Below are positions 22,739-32,384 of a stretch of 43,248 nucleotides of DNA, one piece after another; the stretch's first letter is position 1; each line of letters begins with the position of its first letter. The DNA lies in contig CACWKB010000012.1 in the NCBI GenBank assembly GCA_902761375.1, positions 1 to 43,248 of the forward strand, written 5' to 3'. Below the pieces are notes generated by a model. It saw only the letters and a list, made by a program, of their open reading frames with translations. It was not told where the DNA came from and made no database searches. Source of the DNA: an uncultured Ruminococcus sp. (lineage in GTDB: Bacteria > Bacillota > Clostridia > Oscillospirales > Acutalibacteraceae). A program made the position numbers and the translations under genes.

Positions 22739-25700
22739 ATGAGATTAAAATCATTGGAAGTACAGGGCTTCAAAACCTTTCCCGATAAAACCAAGCTCAG
22801 CTTTGAGCAGGGCATAACCTCGGTAGTGGGTCCGAACGGCTCGGGCAAGAGCAACATCAGCGACGCTATCCGTTGGGTGCTCGGCGAGCAGTCGCCCAAA
22901 AGCCTGCGCTGCTCCAAGATGGAGGACGTGGTGTTCAACGGCACCGATACGCGCAAGCGCACCGGCTACGCCGAGGTCACGCTGAATATAGATAATTCCG
23001 ACCGCTTTCTCGACTATGGCGGCGACGAGATCGCCGTCACTCGGCGATACTACCGCAGCGGAGAGAGCGAGTATCTGATAAACAAGGCTGCGGTCAGACT
23101 CAGGGATATCAACGAGCTGTTCATGGATACAGGTCTCGGCAGAGACGGCTATTCCATGATCGGTCAGGGCAAGATCGACAGCATCGTCTCCTCCAAGAGC
23201 GAGGACAGGCGTGAGATATTCGAGGAGGCAGCCGGTATATCGCGCTACCGCTACCGCAAGCTCGAAGCCGAGCGCAGGCTTAAAAACACCGAGGACAATC
23301 TTCTCAGACTGCGCGATATCGTCAGCGAGCTCGAGGAGAGGGTAGGTCCTCTTAAAAAGCAAAGCGAGAAGGCGCAGCAGTTTTTGACCTTGTCCGAGGA
23401 AAAACGCGGACTTGAGATCGGCTTGTGGCTGATGAACCTCGAAAAGTTCCAGGACAGCCTCAAGGCTCAGGACGAAAAGATAGCAATTTCCAGATCGCAG
23501 TATGACGACGCCGAGCGCACGCTTGCCGAGATTGCCGCTGAGACCGAGGAGATATATGAAAAAAACGGCGCGCTCGCCTCAAAGATCGAGAGCATCCGCG
23601 CGCAGATATCCTCGATAGACGGCGAGATCGCGCAGAAAAACGCGCAGATCTCCGTCGCAGAAAACGACATTTCACATAATAATGAGAATATAAAGCGCAT
23701 ACAAAGCGAGATCGCCCAAGCTGAAAAGGGCGCCGAGGAGCTTGACAAAACCATTGCAGACAAGCAGCAGAAGATATCTGTCCTTGACGCTCAGATCACC
23801 GGCAAGCAGCGCGAATACGCCAAGGTCTCCGAGCAGCTCAACTCGATCAATATGGATTCGAGCAAGAGCGGCGACGAGCTCCAGGAGCTGACCGCCCTGC
23901 TGTCATCGCTGACCTCGAGGTCGGCGGACGCCCGCGTAGTCGACATGACCTCCGACAGCAGCATCAACGAGCTTACTTCGAGGATAGCTTCCGTCAGGGA
24001 GAGCGAGAGGGAAAAGCGTGAGCAGTTAAAGCAGCTCGAGGAGCTTTCCGCGGATTACGCCTCCGACGTCGCTCAAACCGGGGATGAAATAGCCTCGCTT
24101 AAAAACGCGATTGACGGTCTCGAGCTCAAGCTCTCGGCAAAGGACAGAAAAAGAGCCGAGCTCAGGGAGAAAAGCGACAAGCTCGGGCTCGACGTCAGAG
24201 AGCACAGGCGCAAGATCGACTTTCTCGAGAACCTTGAACGAAATCTCGAGGGCTTCTCAAAGAGCGTCAAGGTCGTGGTCAACGCCTCAAAGAGCGGCAG
24301 GCTGAAGGGCGTGTACGGTCCGGTTTCCCGAGTCATCTCGGTACCGTCCGAATACGCGCTCGCCATTGAGACCGCCCTCGGAGCCGCTATGCAGAACATC
24401 GTGGTCGAGACCGACGAGGACGCCAAGCAGGCGATCCGATATCTGAAATCCACCGACGGAGGAAGGGCGACCTTCCTGCCGCTTAACACGATAAAAACCC
24501 GTGAGCTCAACGAAAACGGGCTCGACGACTGTTACGGCTTTGTCGGCGTAGCGAGCAGGCTTTGCACTTGTGACAGCAAATTCTCCTCGATACTCGGCTC
24601 GCTGCTCGGCAAGATTGTCATAGCGGAGGATCTTAACAGCGCGGCTTCGATCGCAAAGCGCTACTCCTACCGATTCAAGGTAGTCACGCTCGACGGTCAG
24701 GTCGTCAACGCCGGAGGTTCGCTCACAGGCGGCTCACAGATCCGCAACACGGGCGTTCTGAGCCGCGCCTCCGAGATCGCTCAGCTCAAATCACTGACGG
24801 ACGGCTTGCTCGAAAAAGCCCGCGCGGCGGAAAAGCTCACCGAGCAGCTCCAGTCCGAATACGCCGCCATAGAGGCTCAGCTTCTCGGAACACGAGCCGA
24901 GCTTTCGCTGAAGCAGCAGGATATGGCGCGGCTTCAGGCTGAACAGAGGGCGTGCGCCTCGGAGCTCGAGGGAGCAAAGGAATATCTCGCGTCCGCCGCC
25001 TCTGAGTTCGAGGAAAATCTCGGCAGGATCGAGGCTTTGAAAAGTGACAGGCAGGAGGCGAGAGAGCTTCTTGCAAAGCTCAACACCCAGATCGCCGACA
25101 CCGAGGAAAAGGTCAACGCCGTCACGGGCAGCCGCGCTCAGCTCACCAAGCAGCGCGAGGAGCTTTCCGTCCGACTGCAGAACATCAGACTTAATATCGT
25201 CGCCGCGCAAAAGGACGTCGACGCGCTCAACGCCGAGATCGTTACCGCGCGCGGAACCGGAATGGATAACGAGGAAAAAAAGCGCGAGCTGAATCTGCAG
25301 ATAGAACGGCTGCGCGGCGCTGTTGACGATTCAGGTAAACTGATCGCTCGCATCCGCGACGAGATCGCCGCGCTGCGGCGCACTCAGGAGTCGCTGGCAA
25401 AGCAGATAGAGGCTGTGAACGAACAGCGCGACCGGCTTGAAAAACGGGGCGTAGAGATACGCAGATCGGAACGCGACAAGACCGCCGAGCGCGAGGCTTC
25501 GGGCAGGGAGCTTGCCCGCCTTGAGGAGCGCAAGATAAACATCCAAAAGGAATACGACGGCATAATCTCAAAGCTTTGGGACGAATATGAGCTGACAAGG
25601 CGTGAAGCCGAGCGCGTCGTCGGAAGGATAGAGGAGCCGTCAAAGGCTCAGAAAAGGCTCAACGAGCTCAAACAGAGCATCCGCTCTCTCGGCAACGTCA

Positions 25701-26314
25701 ACGTCAGCGCGATCGAGGAATACAAAGAGGTTTCCGAGCGCTATGAATTCATGAGCGTCCAGGTCGCCGACGTAGAAAAATCCAAGGCTGAAATAGAAAA
25801 GCTAATCGCAAATCTGACAAAGCAGATGAAGGAGGTCTTTGTTGAGAGCTTCGACAGGATCAACCAGAATTTCACCGGCACCTTCAAGGAGCTTTTCGGA
25901 GGAGGCACGGCGTCTCTTGCACTCTCCGACCCCGAAAACATTCTGACGAGCGGGATAGATATCCTCGTTCACCCGCCCGGAAAGATAGTTGTCCACCTTG
26001 ACGCGCTGTCGGGCGGTGAAAAGGCGCTCGTGGCAATAGCGCTGTACTTCGCCATCATGAAGGTGCGTCCCGCGCCGTTCTGCGTGATGGATGAGATCGA
26101 GGCGGCGCTCGACGACGTCAACGTGTACCGTTTTGCGGCCTATCTGCGCCGAATGTGCGACAAAACCCAGTTTATACTTATCACTCACCGACGCGGCACT
26201 ATGGAGGAGGCGGACGTGCTCTACGGCGTAACGATGCAGGACGAGGGCATTTCCAAGCTCCTTGAGCTGCACACCTCCGAGGTTGCCTCAAAGCTCGGTA
26301 TGAATACAAAATAA
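22739..26314 (+). CDS. smc: Chromosome segregation protein SMC
   Basis: The 1191-residue protein has Walker A GPNGSGKSNISDAI (around 32) and a long coiled coil from about 170 to 500. A hinge region follows at about 520-640 (GVYGPVSRVISVP...GGSLTGGS). A second coiled coil runs to about 1020, and the C-terminal head has the LSGGEKAL signature and Walker B VMDEIEAALDD. With ScpA and ScpB it forms the condensin complex that loops and segregates the chromosome. It is full length and follows the radical SAM gene by 2 nt, then ftsY by 12 nt. Confidence 0.98.
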   Translation: MRLKSLEVQGFKTFPDKTKLSFEQGITSVVGPNGSGKSNISDAIRWVLGEQSPKSLRCSKMEDVVFNGTDTRKRTGYAEVTLNIDNSDRFLDYGGDEIAVTRRYYRSGESEYLINKAAVRLRDINELFMDTGLGRDGYSMIGQGKIDSIVSSKSEDRREIFEEAAGISRYRYRKLEAERRLKNTEDNLLRLRDIVSELEERVGPLKKQSEKAQQFLTLSEEKRGLEIGLWLMNLEKFQDSLKAQDEKIAISRSQYDDAERTLAEIAAETEEIYEKNGALASKIESIRAQISSIDGEIAQKNAQISVAENDISHNNENIKRIQSEIAQAEKGAEELDKTIADKQQKISVLDAQITGKQREYAKVSEQLNSINMDSSKSGDELQELTALLSSLTSRSADARVVDMTSDSSINELTSRIASVRESEREKREQLKQLEELSADYASDVAQTGDEIASLKNAIDGLELKLSAKDRKRAELREKSDKLGLDVREHRRKIDFLENLERNLEGFSKSVKVVVNASKSGRLKGVYGPVSRVISVPSEYALAIETALGAAMQNIVVETDEDAKQAIRYLKSTDGGRATFLPLNTIKTRELNENGLDDCYGFVGVASRLCTCDSKFSSILGSLLGKIVIAEDLNSAASIAKRYSYRFKVVTLDGQVVNAGGSLTGGSQIRNTGVLSRASEIAQLKSLTDGLLEKARAAEKLTEQLQSEYAAIEAQLLGTRAELSLKQQDMARLQAEQRACASELEGAKEYLASAASEFEENLGRIEALKSDRQEARELLAKLNTQIADTEEKVNAVTGSRAQLTKQREELSVRLQNIRLNIVAAQKDVDALNAEIVTARGTGMDNEEKKRELNLQIERLRGAVDDSGKLIARIRDEIAALRRTQESLAKQIEAVNEQRDRLEKRGVEIRRSERDKTAEREASGRELARLEERKINIQKEYDGIISKLWDEYELTRREAERVVGRIEEPSKAQKRLNELKQSIRSLGNVNVSAIEEYKEVSERYEFMSVQVADVEKSKAEIEKLIANLTKQMKEVFVESFDRINQNFTGTFKELFGGGTASLALSDPENILTSGIDILVHPPGKIVVHLDALSGGEKALVAIALYFAIMKVRPAPFCVMDEIEAALDDVNVYRFAAYLRRMCDKTQFILITHRRGTMEEADVLYGVTMQDEGISKLLELHTSEVASKLGMNTK

Positions 26315-26326
26315 AGGAATGATATT

Positions 26327-27247
26327 ATGGGCCTGTTCAGTAAAATCAAGGAAGGTCTCAAAAAGACCCGCAACGCAGTCATGGGTCAGATCGACTCCAT
26401 GCTCAAATCCTTCACTAAAATAGACGAGGAGCTGTTCGAGGAGCTCGAGGAGCTTCTTGTGATGGGCGACGTAGGCTATGATACCGCCGAGCAGATCTGC
26501 GGCGAGCTGCGTTACCGCGTCAAGCAGAGGGGCATCACCGACCCCTCCAAGATAAACGACATCCTCGAGGAGGTCATCGCTGAGATGCTTCAGGGGGAAG
26601 AGGAGCTCGATATCTCCACTTCGCCCTCGATCATCCTTGTGATCGGCGTCAACGGCGTCGGCAAAACCACCACCATCGGCAAGCTTGCCTACGCGCTCTC
26701 CAAGCAGGGCAAGCACGTTATCCTCGCCGCTGCCGATACCTTCCGCGCAGCCGCGATAGATCAGCTCGATATCTGGGCTCAGCGCAGCGGCTGCGAGATT
26801 ATCAAGCAGGCTGAGGGCAGCGATCCCGCCGCGGTCATCTTCGACGCGATCTCTGCGGCAAAAGCCCGGCACGCCGACGTCATCATCTGCGACACCGCGG
26901 GACGTCTGCACAATAAAAAGCATCTCATGGACGAGCTTGCCAAAATCAACCGCGTAATCGACCGCGAGCTTCCCGACGCTGCAAAGGAAAAGCTGCTCGT
27001 ACTCGACGCGACCACAGGTCAGAACGCCGTCAATCAGGCGGAGCAGTTCCGTCAGGCGACTGGCATCACAGGCATCGTGCTCACAAAGCTCGACGGCACC
27101 GCAAAGGGCGGCGTGGTGCTCAACATCAAGAACGGCCTGGGCATCCCCGTAAAATACATCGGAGTCGGCGAGCAGATCGACGACCTCCAGCCCTTCAGCG
27201 CCAACGACTTCGCAAGGGCGTTGTTCGCTAAAGGCGATAACGAATAA
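26327..27247 (+). CDS. ftsY: Signal recognition particle receptor FtsY
   Basis: The 306-residue GTPase has the N-domain four-helix bundle and the G-domain motifs [28 protein letters not shown] and [10 protein letters not shown]. FtsY docks SRP-ribosome complexes at the membrane. The long acidic A domain of enterobacteria is absent, as is normal for Firmicutes. It follows smc by 12 nt, the standard smc-ftsY order. Confidence 0.98.
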   Translation: MGLFSKIKEGLKKTRNAVMGQIDSMLKSFTKIDEELFEELEELLVMGDVGYDTAEQICGELRYRVKQRGITDPSKINDILEEVIAEMLQGEEELDISTSPSIILVIGVNGVGKTTTIGKLAYALSKQGKHVILAAADTFRAAAIDQLDIWAQRSGCEIIKQAEGSDPAAVIFDAISAAKARHADVIICDTAGRLHNKKHLMDELAKINRVIDRELPDAAKEKLLVLDATTGQNAVNQAEQFRQATGITGIVLTKLDGTAKGGVVLNIKNGLGIPVKYIGVGEQIDDLQPFSANDFARALFAKGDNE

Positions 27248-27259
27248 AGGAATAACAGT

Positions 27260-27859
27260 ATGAAATTCATTATAGCAACCGGTAATCCGAACAAGATCAG
27301 AGAGATGGAGCGCATCCTCGCTCCGCTCGGGATAGAGGCTGTCTCTGCCAAGGAAGCGGGCGTTGTGCTCGGCGAGGTCGAGGAGACCGGAACCACCTTC
27401 GCCGAGAACGCCTTCTTAAAGGCTAACGCCGCTTATATCAAAACCGGAATGCCCGCGGTCGCCGACGATTCTGGTATCTGCATCGACGCCTTCGACGGCG
27501 CGCCCGGTATATTCTCCTCGCGCTATCTCGGCGAGGACACCCCTTACGACGTCAAAAACGGCATAATCCTCGACAAGCTCAGGGATGTTCCTGATGATAG
27601 GCGCGGCGCTCATTACACCTGCGCGATCTGCTGCATCCTTCCGGGCGGCGAAAGGCTGGACATCGAGGAGATATGCGAGGGCAGGATCGGCTATGAACAG
27701 CTCGGAAACGGCGGCTTCGGCTACGACCCGATCTTCGTATGCGGAGACGACGGCAAGACCTTCGCCCAGCTTTCGGCAGAGGAAAAGGACAGGCTCAGTC
27801 ACCGCGGAAAAGCGCTGAGGTCGCTTGTAGACCGGCTAAAAACCTATATGGAGAGATAA
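27260..27859 (+). CDS. rdgB: XTP/dITP diphosphatase (RdgB/HAM1 family)
   Basis: The 199-residue protein has IATGNPNKIREME, GTTFAENAFLKA, ADDSGICIDAFDGAPGIFSSRY, NGGFGYDPIF and LSHRGKAL, all typical of RdgB. It hydrolyses non-canonical purine triphosphates (ITP, dITP, XTP) to keep them out of nucleic acids. It is 12 nt after ftsY and is followed directly by yhbY, so it is likely part of one long transcript. Confidence 0.95.
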   Translation: MKFIIATGNPNKIREMERILAPLGIEAVSAKEAGVVLGEVEETGTTFAENAFLKANAAYIKTGMPAVADDSGICIDAFDGAPGIFSSRYLGEDTPYDVKNGIILDKLRDVPDDRRGAHYTCAICCILPGGERLDIEEICEGRIGYEQLGNGGFGYDPIFVCGDDGKTFAQLSAEEKDRLSHRGKALRSLVDRLKTYMER

Positions 27860-28168
27860 ATGATGCTTACAGGAAAACAACGCGCGTATCTTCGCAGTCT
27901 TGCCAACGGGATCGATACTATCCTTATGATCGGCAAGGGCGAGATCACCGATAACGTGATAATGCAGGCGGACACCGCTCTGACCGCGAGAGAGCTTATC
28001 AAGGGCAAGGTCCTTGAAAACAGCGCCTACTCCTCGCGCGATGCCGCCGATCTGCTCGCCGAACGCTGCTCGGCTGAGGTAGTTCAGGTGATCGGTTCGA
28101 AATTCGTTCTATACCGAAATAACCCTGACGAGCCCAAGATCATCCTGCCGAAGGCAAAGAGATCATGA
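27860..28168 (+). CDS. yhbY: YhbY-type (CRM domain) RNA-binding protein
   Basis: The 102-residue protein has the CRM domain pattern MLTGKQRAYLRSLAN, the GKGEIT loop and KFVLYRN strand. YhbY proteins bind 50S precursors and are thought to aid ribosome assembly. Two adjacent ATGs (27860, 27863) are both possible starts; the second fits the family better. The stop overlaps the yqeK start by 4 nt. In many Firmicutes nadD follows, but it is absent here. Confidence 0.9.
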   Translation: MMLTGKQRAYLRSLANGIDTILMIGKGEITDNVIMQADTALTARELIKGKVLENSAYSSRDAADLLAERCSAEVVQVIGSKFVLYRNNPDEPKIILPKAKRS

Positions 28169-28734
28169 GCGGCGCAGATTATAAGGCGATAATCCGCAGC
28201 ATGATGGGCGATTACCGCTATACCCACAGCGTCAATGTAGCCGCCGAGGCGGACGAGCTTGCGCGGCTGTACGGCGAGGACGAGCATAAGGCGTATGTCG
28301 CCGGTATACTGCACGATATCACCAAGGAGATCCCAAAGGAAGAACAGTTGCAAATCATCCGCGAAGGTGGTATAATCTTAGACGGCGTTCAACAAAATGC
28401 GCCTAAGCTCTGGCACAGCATCAGCGGCAGCGTGTACGTCCTGCGCCTCGGGATAGAGGACGAGGACATCATAAACGCGATCCGCTATCATACGACCGGC
28501 AGAGCAGGCATGAGCAGACTTGAGAAGATAATCTTCATCGCCGATTTTACCGCTGCGGAAAGATCATACCCGGGCGTTGAGACAATGCGCGAAAAGTCCC
28601 GGCAGTCGCTCGAGAAGGCTATGCTTTACGCGATGCAGTTTACGCTGAGCGATCTTTCACGGCGCGAGCTTGCGATACACCCGGATGAGGTGCATTGCTA
28701 TAACGAAATTGTTTTGAATAAAACGAAAGGATAA
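28165..28734 (+). CDS. yqeK: YqeK-type HD-domain hydrolase
   Basis: The 189-residue protein has the HD-domain residues H in THSVNVAAEA, HD in GILHDITKE, H in IRYHTTGR and D in IIFIADFTA. YqeK-family proteins hydrolyse diadenosine tetraphosphate symmetrically to ADP. ATGA overlap with yhbY and 4-nt spacing to rsfS show operon membership. The yhbY-yqeK-rsfS order supports the call. Confidence 0.92.
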   Translation: MSGADYKAIIRSMMGDYRYTHSVNVAAEADELARLYGEDEHKAYVAGILHDITKEIPKEEQLQIIREGGIILDGVQQNAPKLWHSISGSVYVLRLGIEDEDIINAIRYHTTGRAGMSRLEKIIFIADFTAAERSYPGVETMREKSRQSLEKAMLYAMQFTLSDLSRRELAIHPDEVHCYNEIVLNKTKG

Positions 28735-28738
28735 CGAT

Positions 28739-29098
28739 ATGACATCTTACGATCAGGCTGTCCTCGCCGCAAAGGCGCTCGACGGCAAAAAAGGTCTTGA
28801 TATTCAGGTCATCGAGATCAGCGACATCTCAGTGCTGGCTGATTACATGGTCATTGCGACCGGCAGCAGCTCCACCCATGTAAAGGCGCTTGCCGACGAG
28901 GTGGAGTATCAGCTCGACAAGGCGGGCGTTTCGGTCAGCCATATCGAGGGCTACCGTTCAAACACATGGATCCTGCTCGATTACGTCGATGTGATCGTCA
29001 ATGTGTTTGACGACGAGGCGAGGCATTTCTATGACCTCGACCGTCTGTGGCAGGACGGCAAGCCCGTTGACCTTACGGGCATTATCGACCCGGAATAA
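28739..29098 (+). CDS. rsfS: Ribosome silencing factor RsfS
   Basis: The 119-residue protein has [34 protein letters not shown], and the [20 protein letters not shown] core of the RsfS/Iojap family. It binds L14 on the 50S subunit and blocks joining of the 30S in starvation. Follows yqeK by 4 nt; leuS starts 31 nt downstream. Confidence 0.95.
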   Translation: MTSYDQAVLAAKALDGKKGLDIQVIEISDISVLADYMVIATGSSSTHVKALADEVEYQLDKAGVSVSHIEGYRSNTWILLDYVDVIVNVFDDEARHFYDLDRLWQDGKPVDLTGIIDPE

Positions 29099-29129
29099 TA
29101 AACGGTATAATTATTTGGAGGGATTCAGG

Positions 29130-31500
29130 TTGAAATACAATCACAAAACCGTTGAGCCTAAATGGCAGAGCATCTGGGAGGAAAAGGGCGTTTTCCACGC
29201 GGATGAGCACAGCGATAAGGAAAAATTCTACGCCCTGATCGAGTTTCCCTATCCTTCGGGTCAGGGACTCCACGTCGGTCATCCGCGCCCTTACACCGCG
29301 CTTGACACCGTAGCCAGAAAGAGAAGGCTCCAGGGCTTCAACGTGCTCTATCCGATCGGCTGGGACGCCTTCGGTCTGCCCACCGAAAACTACGCGATCA
29401 AGAACCACATCCACCCCGAGATCGTAACCAAAAACAACATCGCGCGCTTTAAAAAGCAGATTCAGTCGCTCGGTATCTCCTTCGACTGGAGCCGCGAGAT
29501 CAACACCACCGATCCCGATTACTATAAATGGACGCAGTGGATCTTCATTCAGCTCTTCAAGCACGGGCTCGCCTATAAAAAAGAGATGAACGTCAACTGG
29601 TGTACCTCCTGCAAGTGCGTGCTTGCCAACGAGGAGGTCGTCAACGGCGTCTGCGAGCGCTGCGGCAGCGAGGTGGTTCACCGCGTAAAGTCACAGTGGA
29701 TGCTCAAGATCACCGAGTACGCCGACAGGCTTATCAACGACCTCGACCTCGTCAACTACCCCGACCGCGTCAAGGCTCAGCAGAAGAACTGGATCGGCAG
29801 GAGCACCGGTGCCGAGGTGGACTTCACCACCACTACGGGCGACACCCTCACGATATACACGACCCGCGCCGACACGCTTTACGGCGCGACCTATATGGTA
29901 ATCTCACCCGAGCATCCGCTGATCGAAAAGTGGGCGGATATCCTCGCAAACATCGACGATATCCGCGCTTATCAGGCGGCGGCTGCGCGCAAATCCGACT
30001 TTGAGCGCACGGAGGTCGCAAAGGAAAAGACCGGCGTTATGCTCGACGGCGTCCGCGCGGTCAATCCCGTCAACGGCAAGGAGATACCGATCTTCATTTC
30101 CGATTACGTGCTTGTGTCCTACGGCACCGGCGCGATAATGGCTGTGCCCGGTCACGATACCCGCGACTGGGAATTCGCCAAGAAATTCAACCTTCCCATC
30201 ATCGAGGTCGTCAAGGGCGGCAACGTCGAGGAGGAGGCTTTCACGGACTGCGCCACCGGTATAATGGTCAACTCCGGTATGCTCGACGGTCTCACCGTGG
30301 ACGAGGCAAAGGTCAAGATCATCGACTGGCTCACCTCCGAGGGCAAGGGTCATGCCAAGGTCAATTATAAGCTCCGCGACTGGGTATTCTCACGTCAGCG
30401 TTACTGGGGCGAGCCGATCCCGATCGTGCATTGCGACAAGTGCGGCTTTGTTCCCCTCGACGAGAGCGAGCTTCCGCTCAGGCTGCCCATGGTCGAATCC
30501 TATGAGCCGACCGACAACGGCGAGTCTCCGCTCGCCAAGATGACCGACTGGATCTCGACTGCCTGTCCCAAATGCGGCGCGCCCGCAAAGCTGGTACTAT
30601 CTGCGCTACATGGATCCCCACAACAGCGAAGCACTCGCCTCAAAGGAAGCCCTCGATTATTGGTCGCCCGTAGATTGGTACAACGGCGGTATGGAGCACA
30701 CCACGCTCCATCTGCTCTACAGCCGCTTCTGGCACAAGTTCCTCTATGACATCGGCGTTGTTCCGACTCCGGAGCCCTATGCCAAGCGCACCTCTCACGG
30801 AATGATCCTCGGCGAAAACGGCGAGAAGATGAGCAAGTCCCGCGGAAATGTCGTAAATCCCGACGATATCGTCAACGAGTATGGCGCTGACACCATGCGC
30901 CTTTATGAGATGTTCATCGGCGATTTTGAGAAGGCTGCTCCCTGGAGCCAGGCGAGCATCAGAGGCTGCCGCCGCTTTATCGAGCGTTACTGGAACCTGC
31001 AGACCTGCCTGATCGACGGCGACGCTATCCGTCCCGAGCTCGAGATCGCCTTCCACAAGGCAATCAAGAAGGTCGGCGATGATATAGAGAACATCAAATT
31101 CAACACCGCTATCGCAGCGCTTATGGCTCTCATCAACGATATTTCGGCGGTCAAGAATATAAACAGGGAAGAGCTCAGAGTATTTTCGATTCTGCTCAAT
31201 CCCTTTGCCCCTCACATCACCGAGGAGGTCTATGAGGCGTGCAAGCTCGGAGAGGGCATCCTCGCCGAGGCGAGCTGGCCGGAGTACGACGAGTCCAAGT
31301 GCGTCGACGAGACCATCGAGATCGTAGCTCAGGTCAACGGCAAGATCAAGGCAAAGCTCAACGTTCCCGTTGACGCGACCAAGGAGCAGCTTCTCGAGCT
31401 TGCGAAATCCGACGAAAAAGTTAAGTCCGCAATCGAGGGAAAGACCGTATTCAAGGAGATCGTCGTTCCCAAAAAGCTTGTAAATCTTGTCGTTAAATAA
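29130..31500 (+). pseudogene. leuS: Leucyl-tRNA synthetase, frameshifted by an internal deletion
   Basis: The gene starts on TTG 29130, with GGAGGGA at 29117-29123. The first frame carries HVGH (48-51, the HIGH box), two Cys4 zinc modules and the editing domain, up to CPKCGAPAK (ending 30590). One base later the correct sequence resumes in another frame as [11 protein letters not shown] (tgg at 30592), and continues through KMSKS (30826-30840) to a normal C-terminus at 31500. The roughly 13 residues expected between (family pattern E-T-x-T-M...SS) are missing, a net loss of about 38 nt. The first frame ends at a stop near 30749. LeuRS charges tRNA-Leu and is essential, so an assembly error or a second leuS should be considered before calling it dead. 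Confidence 0.85.
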
Positions 31501-31564
31501 GCTATTTTGTCTTTTGCGGGCAATAATGCGCACAATAGCTTAATAAAACGACAGAATTGTACCG

Positions 31565-31598
31565 TATAAAATTTTATAAATAAAAATTTTATAAAATT
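31565..31598. repeat. AT-rich direct repeats upstream of the rpsU promoter
   Basis: AAAATTTTATAAA occurs at 31568-31580 and again at 31583-31595, 15 nt apart. TATAAAATTTTATA (31565-31578) is also a perfect palindrome. The block lies just upstream of the -35 box and could be an UP element or an operator. Confidence 0.5.
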
Positions 31599-31609
31599 CT
31601 ACAATCCTA

Positions 31610-31638
31610 TTGACATTATTACTCGCATATTGTATAAT
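31610..31638 (+). promoter_or_regulatory. Consensus promoter of rpsU
   Basis: TTGACA (31610-31615), 17 nt, TATAAT (31633-31638). A second perfect-consensus promoter in the window, as expected for a ribosomal protein gene. Confidence 0.92.
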
Positions 31639-31694
31639 GGCAATGCAAATTATGCAAATTACCCATGCCACATGGCAGATGGGAGGGAAGATAG

Positions 31695-31871
31695 ATGGCA
31701 GAGATAAGACTCAAGGAGAACGAATCACTCGAAAGCGCATTGAGAAGATTCAAGAAGCAGTGTGCCAGAGCCGGCGTTATTGCTGAGGTACGCAAGAGAG
31801 AAGCTTACGAAAAGCCCTCGGTAAAGCGTAAAAAGAAATCCGAAGCAGCTCGCAAACGCAAATATAGGTAA
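31695..31871 (+). CDS. rpsU: Ribosomal protein S21
   Basis: A 58-residue basic protein, [19 protein letters not shown] onward, with KKQCARAG, then a lysine/arginine-rich C-terminus ending KRKYR. This is the full S21 pattern and length. S21 is a 30S protein near the anti-Shine-Dalgarno site. GGGAGGGA precedes the ATG. It stands alone as a single-gene unit, with its own consensus promoter and terminator. Confidence 0.96.
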   Translation: MAEIRLKENESLESALRRFKKQCARAGVIAEVRKREAYEKPSVKRKKKSEAARKRKYR

Positions 31872-31878
31872 AGGCAAG

Positions 31879-31905
31879 GCGGACAGAGCTATTCTGTCCG
31901 CTTTT
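31879..31905 (+). terminator. Terminator of rpsU
   Basis: A perfect 9-bp stem GCGGACAGA (31879-31887) / TCTGTCCGC (31893-31901) with a 5-nt loop, then TTTT. Confidence 0.88.
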
Positions 31906-31949
31906 AGTTTTAGTTGTTTAACATTGTCGTGAAAATATCAGGTGATCTC

Positions 31950-32384
31950 ATGAAAAAAATCTTAGTTTTGCTCGGTCCCAACCTCAATATGGTAGGGGTC
32001 AGAGAAAAGGGGATATACGGCGCCGAAACCGCCGACAGCATCGAGCTTCAGATCAAGGAGCGCGCCGAGGCAGCGGGCTTCTGCGCCGAGGTCTATCAAT
32101 CCAACCACGAGGGCGATCTTATTGATATGATCCACGCCTCAAGAGAGAGCTTCAGCGGCGCGATCATTAACGCCGGGGCGCTCACCCACTACAGCTATGC
32201 GCTGCGCGACGCCATCGCCTGCGTGAGCATCCCGTACGTCGAGGTGCATATGAGCAATATCCACGCCCGCGAGGAGTTCAGACACACCTCTGTAATCGCG
32301 CCCGTCTGCGCGGGACAGATCGCGGGCTTCGGAAAATACAGCTATTTTCTCGCAATTGAGGCATTAAAGGATTTGATGAAATGA
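31950..32384 (+). CDS. aroQ: Type II 3-dehydroquinate dehydratase
   Basis: The 144-residue protein has GPNLNMVGVREKGIYG, SNHEGDLIDMIH, NAGALTHYSYALRDA and EVHMSNIHAREEFRH, which carry the catalytic Tyr, the loop Arg and the His of type II enzymes. It removes water from 3-dehydroquinate in the shikimate pathway. ATG 31950 follows AGGTGATC; a TTG at 31914 would sit in the rpsU terminator tail and lacks a site. Its stop overlaps the peptidase start by 4 nt. Confidence 0.95.
   Translation: MKKILVLLGPNLNMVGVREKGIYGAETADSIELQIKERAEAAGFCAEVYQSNHEGDLIDMIHASRESFSGAIINAGALTHYSYALRDAIACVSIPYVEVHMSNIHAREEFRHTSVIAPVCAGQIAGFGKYSYFLAIEALKDLMK

Noticed and set aside
30640-31533. 297-codon open frame on the minus strand opposite leuS
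   Set aside because: The plus strand encodes clear LeuRS C-terminal sequence including KMSKS; the minus frame has no motif.
31499-31541. Hairpin after leuS (AAGCTATT with AATAGCTT) as a terminator
   Set aside because: The stem is short with a large irregular loop, and no U-run follows.
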